Shown here: positions 51,688 through 62,066 of the stretch, one piece after another | How positions within the stretch are numbered: the first letter of the stretch is position 1 | How the letters are laid out: every line of letters starts with the position of its first letter | NCBI GenBank assembly: GCA_963513935.1 | Contig: OY740768.1 | Coordinates: forward strand, 65,646,231-65,710,230 | DNA length: 64,000 bases | From: Aphrophora alni | Lineage: Eukaryota; Arthropoda; Insecta; Hemiptera; Aphrophoridae | Reading direction: 5' to 3' | Notes under the pieces: generated by a model | What the model was told of the DNA's origin: nothing | Databases searched by the model: none | Seen by the model: only the letters and a program-made list of their open reading frames with translations | Program-made: the position numbers and the translations under genes

Positions 51688-51885
51688 CTTCAGGGGTTTG
51701 CTATAGTGAGTACAGGATTGGCAATCCCGAGGGTCCTAGCTGGATCTTAACCTTTTCATGTGGTTTTGGTTTAAATCCCACTCTTTCATCTTTTCTATCT
51801 GGTCTCTCTTGATCAACTCTTATTCTCGTCTCTGACGCTATTAGAGTACTCGAGAGCAAGCGTCTTTATTTTTTCGCCTTTAAAA
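51688..51885 (-). mobile_element. Dispersed family 1, copy E (best-preserved 3' half)
   Basis: Minus-strand order: TTTAAAGGCGAAAAAATAAAG, CGAGTACTCTAATAGCGTCA, GAGTTGATCAAGAGAGACC, AAAGATGAAAGAG, AAGATCCAGCTAGGACC, CTCGGGATTGCCAATCCTG, TACTCACTATAGC, CCCCTGAAGG. This copy serves as reference for copies A, B, C, D and F. It has no coding frame, no A/B-box pol III promoter that I can see, and no poly(A) tail. It could be a SINE of unknown origin, a MITE without obvious inverted ends, or the end of a larger element. Confidence 0.75.
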
Positions 51886-53699
51886 GTAAAGAAGAAGAAG
51901 AGCAACAAGAAAAATTACCGAAAAGATCTTTTAGTATATATGCAATTTTGTACACTGTTTTAGTTTATAAGTTTCAATAATTCACAAATTTTGATCGAAA
52001 ACAGTTCAGCTACATTTAAAGTTATGCTTTTTTAAAACAGCGGTATAGACGTTTGTGTGTGTGTTTTTAATTACAACGGGCTTTTTATCGAAATGGTGAT
52101 CAGTAAATTTTGTTAGGATCTGTAAATGATCTAATTATAAGTAATTATGAAGTTATTATATCGGTTTGAAGGACATTAACAATTTGACAATTTTTAATAA
52201 AAGGTAAGAGTGGGCTTAAGAGAGTTTCGTTAAAAAAATAACATCGTAGTACTTGCTTTCTATATGTAAAGTAATAACGTCAAAAAAGGTCGAAATCGAT
52301 CTCGGTGAACATAAATTCATGTGTGTAATTAATATTCTTCTATAAATGAAAACACTGGATTGATTCAGGATTTTGTGCGGATCGAGGGATCAAATATGTT
52401 CAAACAAATATCAAATTTGAACTCAGAAAAAACGAATAATAGAATATCATTAATTAATTGCTTAATGTTTTACTAAAAAACCCAAAAAATATTTTGCCCA
52501 AAATCTTATAATTCCTCGAATGATGATGTATATTTCAAGATTATACCACCCATTCTTCATAAATAGTTGGAAAACCTTTACACCATGACTGTAAACCCTT
52601 ACTCCAACCCTTATTATATTTGGTTCAAAAATTAATTATTAAGTAGAAATTAAATATCTTTAAAGTTTTTATTCAATTTACTACCCGTTCTTGAGATATA
52701 GCATGGCAAAATTCAAGGACAAACAGATTTCATTCCGAAAATGTTTAAAATACTTCTAGAATTTATAAATTGCAAGAAACATATTGGTTTAAAAATATAA
52801 AGTTACATTACACAGAAATATTAATATTTCTAACAATTATTACTTATTACTCCATGTAATGCAAGTTCATTACAAAAAGGTACAATAAATTTACAATACC
52901 AGCCATCTATTTCTAGTAAGCAATGGCTAGTTCAGAATACCTCTATAATAAGGACCTCTATATACTAGTTAAGGTCTATCTACAATATTCACTTAAAATG
53001 TAAGAACTTGCTTGTGTGAAAAAAATGTTAAAAATAAATACTTGCTCAATTAATTAAGACAATGTGACATAAACAATAGAGTTAAATAAATTGCAGCTAA
53101 TAATTCTACTTAATCCTTATATAATACACTAATACTATTGTATTGTGTTGTTAGCCACGGATAATGTATATTCAATAATAATAATAATAATCGTTTTTAT
53201 ACTCATCAAGTCTTCAAAAAACGTGTTGCAGCTGGTTTGCAATTAATCGCATTATCAAACACTCTTCACAAAACATCTGGTTAAACACATCAATAGAAAA
53301 AGCCTACCTTCATTACTGAGAACGGTGTTATAAAAAATAATGCACAGGCATTTTAAATACAGCGTTTGCTACCAATTTTGGGACTTTGTTGTGTAAAATA
53401 ATTACTATACTGTACATACTATTTTTTAAAAAGCTGCAGTTTGGACTTGACCACGCCAAGATGAACTGGTTTGAGCTTTGACGTTTTTCGATCTTTCAAT
53501 ACTCTCTTGTCTTTCTTTACTAGTTAATGTTTATAAAGACAAAAAAACAAAAACTAAACATCATTGAGAATTATTGATGGAATTGCATTTTCAGTCGAAA
53601 TGAAACAATCGAGAAAGTTAATGTCAAATATGTATTTGAATTGTCAATGAGATAAGAGAACAATGAGTTTTTATCAATACAAATAAAATATTTCGATTT
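51886..53699. other. AT-rich stretch, no gene recognised
   Basis: A (GAA)-like run follows copy E at about 51889-51905. Around 52905-52985 there are short inverted words (GCCAT...ATGGC). No coding frame. Confidence 0.45.
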
Positions 53700-53966
53700 T
53701 TGGGTTCTTCCTCTGTTGTAGAAGAAAGTAGGTGTTCCAATACATCGTTAGCGATTCAACACTGGAGGGATCTTGGCCTCCTGCAACGTTTATTGCTAGT
53801 TTCATCTATTCTGCACCGCCGTCTCCAGTTACGGATGCAATGCAAAAAAATGGACTCAAACATCAACCACCATTCCATTACAACCTTGGTCCACCAATTC
53901 TACATTTTAAATCCTCCATGCCAACTTTTAGTAAAACTTGTTGATTTTCTTTATTACAGTTTTTAA
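53700..53966 (+). other. Unrecognised GC-richer open segment
   Basis: A pyrimidine-rich TTCTTCCTCTGTTGTAG, acceptor-like, precedes it at 53705-53721. Two overlapping plus frames stay open: one of 88 codons and one of about 70 (GSWPPATFIASFIYSAPPSP..., Pro/Ser-rich). They are not mutually compatible and neither is recognised. It could be a terminal exon, a transposon remnant or chance. Confidence 0.2.
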
Positions 53967-55452
53967 AGTTTAAAAGCAAAATTAAAAAAAATTGAGCTTC
54001 TTGGTGGGCACACAACATCATCCATTAAACCAATACCATAATGAATAAATATTATATTTAATGTTATTTCTGATAAAATAAGTAAAATGTTTTCAATGTA
54101 AAATAATAATAATTAATAAAATAATCTGTATATTTTTGCTTAACATCTTAGATGGTTATGTTAAGCACTAGTCACCAAAATCCTAGCGTAGTTAGTGACG
54201 TCAATATTAATTGGTCGATCAGAATAATAATTTTACATGTTACAATATTTGTGATAGTTATACAAAGAATTTTTGAACAGATTCCAACTTCTCATTTTAA
54301 TAACAACATTGAATGACAAGAGGTGTTGCAGTTGGAAGCTTCACCTGATCAAGGTAGGAAGTGGAAAGACATAGCTGGCACTTTGCCGAGAAAGTTTGTG
54401 CCAACTAAATTGCATAAGCTCCAGCTTCATTTGACTCATTCACATTTGCTTTCAATCACATGTCATTTATTTACAAACTTATTTATTTATTGCTTTAAAT
54501 TCGTGATGTAATCGTTCTACGTCACTATTTGTTGATTCTCTTCTTGCCGCGTTTCATTCTTAGAAACAAAATGAAATGAAAATAAATTTATTTTGTAGTA
54601 TATTTACAATTTTCTATATATCTTAATAGAAAAAAACAGCAACCTCCATAATTAAGAAACTAAACTAAAATTGTATACGTAAAAGAAAAAAAAACTAAAG
54701 CTTTCATTGAGGAACCTTACATAATAAATCTTAGTATCTAATACAATACCAAATACTGTGCAAAACCAGAGGCACACCTTTTAGATTGGGAATGTCGGGC
54801 AGGTAAATTAATTGATGTTGAATATACATGTATTATTTTGATCAATATTTAAAATATGGATTAGGTGTTTTTTAATACTTCCGAAAAAAACCATTGGAAT
54901 TTGGTGTCTATTGTCATTCAGCAATATATTGGTGTAGGGTATATACATTTATACATTTGTTACGATTTTTAATTTCTTAAAACTAGATATTGTAGTAGAA
55001 TTATTGCCATAACCTAAATTATATTTTAATTTAACAATTAGGGTTGGTTTTGCTTTAGTCTAAGAAAGTAGTTTCCACCGTAACAAAATATAATTCGACT
55101 CCAGGTAGTTACACCCTAAACTACTTAATTCTAATTCATATTGATATTTAGACTAGTTTCATCAGACTCAAGGAATTTATTCATTAATTATTGGAGAAAT
55201 ACATAGATGTTTTTTCGTAATTTTTATAAATCGGTCACGAAATTTTTCGAAACAGAGAAAATGTTTAACCCTATATTTATGTACGAATTCATATTTCACA
55301 TGTGTAAAAAAAAAAAAAAAAAAACACAAGCAAAACAGTCTAGTCAATCTCAGAAGGTCACACGTCTCGCGAGCACACATTTAGCCCTCAGTGAAGCAGA
55401 AGAAGAACAATGAGCCCAAGACACGGTCCTGCCCCCAGCCTCGCCAGCTTAC
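53967..55452. other. AT-rich stretch, no gene recognised
   Basis: The 62-codon frame at 54323-54511 starts in a GC-richer patch (LQLEASPDQGRKWKDIAG) but has no known match. An A19 run lies at about 55306-55324. From 55360 the sequence becomes notably GC-rich. Confidence 0.4.
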
Positions 55453-55564
55453 CTCTTGGAAACCTAATCCTTGTTTTACTGACGTCAGAGTCCTCCGTAT
55501 CCTTGAAGTATGATATGACATCTATTATACTAATGCACACAAGGCACGCGAACTTGATGGGTAC
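55453..55564 (-). other. Candidate minus-strand exon with consensus donor
   Basis: The minus strand is open for 37 codons (FACLVCISIIDVISYF, KDTEDSDVSKTRIRFPR) and ends at AAGAG followed by GTAAGC, a good donor. It sits in a GC-rich island (about 55360-55560) holding TGACGTCA (55480-55487) and CTCGCGAG. The upstream acceptor is poor (ATGTTTAG). It could instead be a promoter-type GC patch. Protein not recognised. Confidence 0.25.
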
Positions 55565-57720
55565 CTAAACATTTTCCTATTATTTTGTATCACAACTTTC
55601 ATAATTTGTCGATGGTTGTGTCACTAAGAGTTTATCCCATGCGATAGTGAACATTTTCAGAGTAAGTGAGTGGGTTATAAAAATACAAAATCAGGCATTT
55701 TAAGTATCTTCAGCAGATTACTTTCCAAATACGGATTAAATATATCGATACAGCATTTTCGGTGGTTCACAATGTTTTGAGCTAGTTTATGAAGTGTAGA
55801 ATGGACGTCGTCTTTGAAACAATGTTTATATATGTAAATATCTTTTTGTGCAAAACATGTCCTCATTGTAAATTTTAATTAAAATCTTTTTTAATAAAGA
55901 AGATCAAATTTTGTTGATCAAATTCAATTTTGTTATTTTAAAATTATTTTTAAACAGTAATATATGCTATTTTACATATGAGTTTGTGTAATTAATTTTC
56001 ATATTTCTCGACATTGATTTTTAAATCTATCAAGTCTTTATATTATGTATATATAAGAGTGTATAATTCAAAATGTCAGCTTGGAATAGTTAAAAAAAAA
56101 ATCACTGTTTTGTGAAATTTTTCGATCTACATATTTTAATACAGGGAACGAAATCAACAAAAATATAAATTACAATAAAACTCAACAGAATCTAGCTCCT
56201 GTGATCAGCTGTATATAGAGTAAAGGACTAAAGAAACCTTCGTCACTGCGCCACCATTCGTTACGGTCTATAAATTTGACATTAAATTGATTTATAACTT
56301 AGAATAATATTATATAAAACAGAATTGGACTGTTCTGCTTATCTTGCAGCTGGTCTGCATGAAACATAAATAATAATTTAAATAACACAGTCAGGGAAAA
56401 GTTAATTTTATTAAACAAGATTTAAAACAAATATCATATTAGATGTTAGATAATTTCAGAAAGTTTAATTATTCGTGAGGCTAATCTGAAATAGGTCGGA
56501 AAGAAAATCTGACTAGAAAATCAAACCTAGGGCAGAATAACTTTTGATTGATGTGACATTTTTCTCAACGTCTCTTATTTTTGATATCTTTTAGTTATAT
56601 TTTACCATTTTAGTTTATCACACACATATGTGATGGATAAACAAATTTAATGTGGGGTAGAGTTTTTTTCTGATGTACCCGTTTTGAGGTCGCCTGAGTC
56701 AATAAAAATGGTTTGGGAATGGTGTATGTCTGTGGTCAGGATTGTCTCTTCTCGCTTGTCCAAACGCGTGGACAGATTTTATTAAAATTTGCTATGTGGG
56801 TGTAGTGTGGCAATATCTCGAGACTGTTTTCGTTTGTTTGTTGTAATAACTAAAAATTTGGGTAGTCGACATAAAGAAAACTCACAAGATTACGATTTTC
56901 TCAAAATCAGCTCTATCGATTTTAATCAAGTGTAGCCTCAAAAACCCAAATAATACACATTGGTTACCATCTCTCCAAAAATATTGTTTTGCGGGGTGTT
57001 GGTAAAAAACCTCAAGGGTTTTTTAAAGACTTAATTTCACAAAATCCGACCTCGTTTAAATTTTATTGTAATGTGAAGATTAATGTATATAAAAAAAAAA
57101 ACATTAAAGGCCGTTATTAAAATCTCGATTTTAATCAAATACAATTTACTTTTTGACTTTGATTGCAAGTTTAGATCCTTTTATCAAAGAAGGTATTAAT
57201 AGTTTATTTTATCTTTTTTGACTGTTTGATACCTAACAATAATTTTTAGTGACGAAGCATTTTGATTAGTTTTTTTGATTTGTGGGTAGGTTAGGTTAGG
57301 TGAGAAATTTGTATAATGTTTTTGCATCGATTATTTATTTTTCTAATAAGGCCCTTTCTTAGTTTAAGGAGATTCTCATATATATTTACTTTTTCATTCT
57401 CCCTATAGGGAAATAATTGTAAAAAGCAATATATGTTGATAAGTTATTGGAGTTTTCTGTCTGTCTGTTAGCATATGTTATCAGAAATCTTTAAACTGAT
57501 TTTATTCGAAATTGAGAATTAGGAGCGTTTGACACCTAACTATCCATAACTAAAATGTGATTGAAACTCAGAATTTAAGCGTATTTGATATAAGAGCGAA
57601 TTGAAATGTGCGATTTTCACTAAACGGTCAGTACTAATTTTTCAAAAAAAGTAGGACGGCTTTTTCAAAAATGTATTTTTTTGGGTTTTACTCTTAATAA
57701 TACAGGTACAATAATATAGA
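55565..57720. other. AT-rich stretch, probable degraded repeats at 56640-57200
   Basis: The phrases CGATTTTAATCAAGTGTAG (56918) and CGATTTTAATCAAATACAA (57127) recur, and CAAACGCGTGGACAGATTTT (56760) is transposon-like wording. No ends were found. GGTTAGGTTAGG at about 57291 is too short to be telomeric. No gene recognised. Confidence 0.4.
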
Positions 57721-58030
57721 TTAAGCGTGTTGACGGGTTGGATAGACATGTCAGCAACGGACTGCTGGGTCTTGGTATGCCAGAAGTGAAGTTTGAAGTT
57801 GGTGGTTGGCTTTCTGACTGGGCACAGATTTTCAGAATGTACCACGATCTTTTGGAGCTGGTGGATAATCCACGCTTCAAATATGTGGGTAAGAATATGG
57901 AGTCAGTGTCAAAGGTTTTCTTAACAATACTACGAAAGGCATGTCTTCGTGATCTTCTGCTCTTAGTTAAAAGAGCGGGTTTGATGTGAACTATACTGCC
58001 TAGCTCTTGAGTCGCAATGGACCTCATATG
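57721..58030 (+). other. Unrecognised open segment, frames on both strands
   Basis: GC-richer than its flanks. The plus frame (57738-57989, opened by TTG) includes MPEVKFEVGGWLSDWAQIF, RMYHDLLELVDNPRFKYVG and VFLTILRKACLRDLLLLVK, a balanced, helix-like composition. The minus frame (57665-58027, 120 codons) is Ser/Arg/Thr/Pro-rich. Only one can be real; I favour plus on composition. The upstream ATAATATAG is a weak acceptor. I recognise no family for either; a host exon or a transposon gene piece are both possible. Confidence 0.25.
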
Positions 58031-58244
58031 TTAGATGCAATTAACCTGCTAGCTCCAGGTTTCACAACTTGGTAGTAATAACAATAATAAATAGGCTAAT
58101 TGTAATTATTAGAATAAATATATCTGCTAGGATCTACATAAAAATGTAGGATATCCAAAACTATAAAATGTTAAATAAAGAAAATAAGTAATAAGTTATT
58201 AAATCCACCAAAATAAATAACACGGAAAGTGGAGCTTGGTGGTA

Positions 58245-58400
58245 GGCGTAGCATAGTGGTAGTGAGGGTGGCAAAACTTCAAATCTTTGATGGACGAATC
58301 CAGAACTAAATTAAGACTCGAAAGTGGAGATACTCCGAAACGTGTCGAAAAATATAATCAATAGGAAAATGTTAAACTAAGGACCGTAGGTATTTGATGG
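58245..58400 (+). mobile_element. tRNA-derived SINE-like head
   Basis: TAGCATAGTGGTAGTGAGGG (box A-like, from 58249) is followed 43 bp later by GGACGAATCC (58292-58301), close to the box B consensus GGTTCGAATCC with one base missing and one changed. Box order and spacing suit an internal pol III promoter. No cloverleaf forms cleanly, so it is not a tRNA gene. The 3' end is not defined; it may end just before the foldback at 58406. Confidence 0.45.
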
Positions 58401-58405
58401 TATTT

Positions 58406-58933
58406 CATTTTAATAAATAAAACACTTATATTTTTTAGTATAACCACAAATTTAATGAAACTTACCGACCATGGTTTCGCTAGTTACAGCATTGTCCGCT
58501 ATTTTACAAGAATAAGGATATAAGTACAGTACACATTACAAACAATAGCTGGGTAATCCCCATTGTAACCTAAATTGGAATGTAGAGAGTGGGGGAGAAA
58601 GGACATGACCTGGCTAAATATTTGAGGATTGGGGAGATAGTTAATTCTAATTGTTCATTTAAAACTAACACATTTTTGTCCATAACTATTCTATTAAATG
58701 AACAATTAGAATTAAATAACTCCCCAATCCTCAAACCTTTAGCCAGGTCATAGTCCTTTGTCTCCCACTCTCTACATTCCTATTTAGGTTACAATGGGGA
58801 TTATCCAGCTATTGTTTGTAATGTGTACTGTAGGCCATTTTCCTTATTCTTGTAACAAGCAAAACCATGGTCGGCAAGTTTCATTAAATTTGTGGTTATA
58901 CTAAAAAATAAAAGTGTTTTATTTATTAAAATG
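58406..58933. mobile_element. 528-bp foldback / MITE-like element
   Basis: A long inverted repeat. The left arm (58406-58662) and right arm (58694-58933) pair along nearly their whole length around a 31-bp loop. The outer ends are CATTTTAATAAATAAAACAC on each strand. Inner blocks such as GGTTACAATGGGGATTA and CAATCCTCAAA are kept. The left arm has about 20 bp extra (AGCATTGTCCGCTATTTTAC) next to a repeated TTAC. Remaining differences are mostly point changes, so the element is fairly young. No coding capacity and no clear target duplication. It could be a foldback transposon or a palindromic duplication. Confidence 0.85.
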
Positions 58934-60454
58934 CTATGTTAATTATCGTAACTAAAATTTGAAGGTAAATGCCATAACGTCAAAACACAAAAGTTATGTA
59001 GAAATATGGTATATCAATTTAAAAATCCGAACATATCTGTAGACAAAAAAACTTAGCCTAAATTTGTATTTAAGATTTGATGGCATCTTGTTTACCGTTT
59101 CTGATTATAAACGAAAATAATAAAGAAACAATTCAATTGAAAAAAAAAATTCGAAATTACAATTGACTTTTTGACTTTTAGTGATTTACCTCACTGAAAT
59201 GGTTTTCATAATAAATATATGTATAAAATAAGGACACTAATTCTGTTGCTGGGCATAGAGAATACAACTCGTGGACTAAATGTAATCATCAATAATTTAT
59301 TTACTTTTTTTTAATGATTGTAAACAGCGAAGAGAAAATTCGTTTTTGTCTTCTTTATTACTAACTCTAATTTAGGTGTGAAGTTTTTTGTCTACATTCA
59401 TTGGAAAAATTTAGTTTTCATTGTTTATTTCATAGCAATTTATCCCCTTTTGCACTCTGCTCTTTCTATAGTGCTATTTTGACTAGAGTGTCCATTAATA
59501 CAAAAAAAAATAGTTGATTTGTTCTATCTTCATATTATTTGTTTTGTGGATTCGTCTTATACACCCCTTCAGATGAAGAGAAATAAAAATATTTTTAAAA
59601 CTGATAGTTTTCGTTATAAGGGCATTTCCAAAGACTCATTGACACAAAGGTTATTTAGACAACTGGTTGTAGAAATAACTTTCACCAAAATTTGACTGAA
59701 ATAACTATGCGAAGCTTAAGATATTCAGTCATTTAAATTTAATAGTTTCTTTTAATTTTTTACCAATATCTCTTTAGTAAAAATATTATGGTGAATAGTG
59801 AACTTTTCGTGTTAAGTTGGAATTTGTTTTTAAGTACGTGAGTGGATGAGAAAGTTTGTTCAGCGATTTTGCATTTTTTGCTTATTTTATCAAATTTACG
59901 TAGATGAAGAGAGAATTAAAAAAGTTTAAGTTTTTTGTCAAATTTATTCTTTAAAATTTTCTTTATTCAAATTATCCAATGAGCCCGAAAATATTATGTT
60001 AAATAAATAACTATATATTAACCCATCATCGTTTCTGGAGTTCAAATGCCATATCCGATTTAGTTCAAAACTGATATATAAATTTTATTACTAGTGAAAA
60101 TATGTTATTACTGATATTATTATTCTTTACTATTTTGATCAAATTGTGTATAAATTAAGCAAATTAAGGGCCCAAATAAGTTGTATATGTTTAATGTCTG
60201 TACGGAAAAAAAAAATCACAATTGAGCCTTTATTCCCGTTTTATAGATTTAGATTAATACGGGTCAAATACGAATTTCAGTTATATAAATAATGAACCAA
60301 ACAATAAAAAAAACCGATCTAAGAGTAATTAATAAAAACAAAAAAGAACCGTTACTGCCGATATTAAAAAAAAAAGAATTTTTTATTTCCTCATGTTTAG
60401 TTTGTATAATTTTTATTAAATAGACTATATCATTACCACTGCTTTTATGACAAT
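58934..60454. other. AT-rich stretch, nothing recognised
   Basis: No frame, repeat or domain noted. Confidence 0.5.
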
Positions 60455-60646
60455 TTATGTTAAATAAAAGTATAAATAGTATTTGTAAATAGAAAGTATA
60501 GATTCTAATCTGAAGGTAAATTGAGAGAGATTTGACATTTGCTTTACTGCTGCAACTCCGGTTTTCACAAGCGGAATTACCAGCTCGGTTCTGTTCATAT
60601 TAGCATAGGATAACTGGAGGCTATCTTGTCTGGATGATCTCTGCAT
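60455..60646 (-). other. Candidate minus-strand exon or small ORF
   Basis: The minus strand reads MQRSSRQDSLQLSYANMN, RTELVIPLVKTGVAAVKQM and SNLSQFTFRLES before running into AT-rich codons and a stop. The ATG follows TTTGTGATATCAG, an acceptor-like end. A donor-like GAGCTG/GTAATT follows codon 22. The composition is unlike the surrounding AT-rich frames. No family is recognised. Confidence 0.25.
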
Positions 60647-61971
60647 CTGATATCACAAATGCGCTATCTATAGTCTCGCATAACAGAACAGTAGAAATCA
60701 AGTTTCATATTAGTTTTAACTACAGTACACAGAGTACAATTAATGGCAGCTATTAACACAGGTGGTACTGGGACTTGTATACTCAATTATTATTCATGTC
60801 TGGTATTAATTTGTTATGTTAGTTAGATTGCGAGATATGAATTGAATGTGAAAGGTTTTGAATGTTTACAGCCAGTGGCCGTCTCAGTATAAAGCTATGG
60901 AACAGACAATGATAAAATGGATTACATAAGCAAATGAGCATAAAGAAACTGTAATGGAAGATTTGCTTAATGGTATATTATTAGTACTATAAATACACAA
61001 TATAGTCTAATGATTTGTCGTTTGTTCAGGGTTATTACTTAGTTTAATCTTGGGGTAGTAGGATTTTCAAGGAATAAATCTTTCGCTATTGACGAACGTG
61101 AAGATGCCTCCACTAAAACGGTCAATGTTAATATATAAAATACGACTTTATTGAAGTCTTATTTATCATTTTATAATCTCTATGGTTCCAATCAAAACTT
61201 ATGGTAGCAGGTCACAACTGGTTCGGGGGGGGCGTAACGACGCGAGTTTCACATTTTGTGAATAATTTTTAAACTTGTTTGGTAATAAATTATAAATTTG
61301 CAATGTCAGATATTATAAGACGAAATACATATATTAAATTACCGAAAGTACGTTAAACGAAATTAAAAAAATTGTAAATGAAAGAAAATGGTTTAAATTA
61401 AATTTTATAATGAGGAATTACAACTTTTTCTTTTCGTTTGTAATTATTTTCTTAGATTTTAACGTTTAGAATTTTGTTAAATTAATTAATTCTTCTGATT
61501 AAACGAATCGTTTGGAATTTTAATAATGGTTATAAATATAAAATTTTAATTTACTGCAAAACAATATTCTAAGAAGCTTTCTCTTCATTTAGTTACTCTT
61601 CCTGTTCAGTATGCTATGGTCGATAGATAATTAGATGTTAGATTGTAGGGAGGTACAATGAAAGAATTAAGGACATTTCCTTTTTCGTTATCTATTCAAA
61701 CATATAATCCATACAATTTATGTATTCCACCAAGACTTATTATTATAATTACTGTATTAATATAATCATAGACAATTTTTACATGAGTACATGATACAAC
61801 TATAAATGTTTAACATTGGGGATGGTAGGAATTTGTTATTGGGCAAAAAGGGAGATTATAAGTCTACTACGGAGAGTATTTGCGTCATAAGGTTAAGAGG
61901 AGATGTTTACCCTTGCGTAATAATAAATAAAAATCTTATGAAACTAACTGATACACCATCATAGTACTTAC
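60647..61971. other. AT-rich stretch, nothing recognised
   Basis: A G-run (about 61226-61233) lies in a small GC patch (TTCGGGGGGGGCGTAACG). No supported gene. Confidence 0.5.
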
Positions 61972-62066
61972 CAAACCGTATCATGCACAGGTGTACTCTC
62001 GTGATGTCGACGCGATCCTAACTGGTTGCTATTAAACAGCCTCCATTTGCTTCGTTCTTGTTGATG
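61972..62066 (-). other. Candidate minus-strand exon with GTAAGTA donor
   Basis: The minus strand is open for 31 codons (HQQERSKWRLFNSNQL, GSRRHHESTPVHDTV). It ends at TTTG followed by GTAAGTA, a near-ideal donor. Sequence is GC-richer than its surroundings. The only acceptor that keeps the frame open (ATCAACAAG) is poor. If joined directly to the segment at 60.6 kb the junction codon would be TGA, so the two would not be neighbours in one message. Confidence 0.22.

Noticed and set aside
57285..57305. Insect telomeric repeat (TTAGG)n
   Set aside because: Only two units inside GGTTAGGTTAGG; too short to mean anything.
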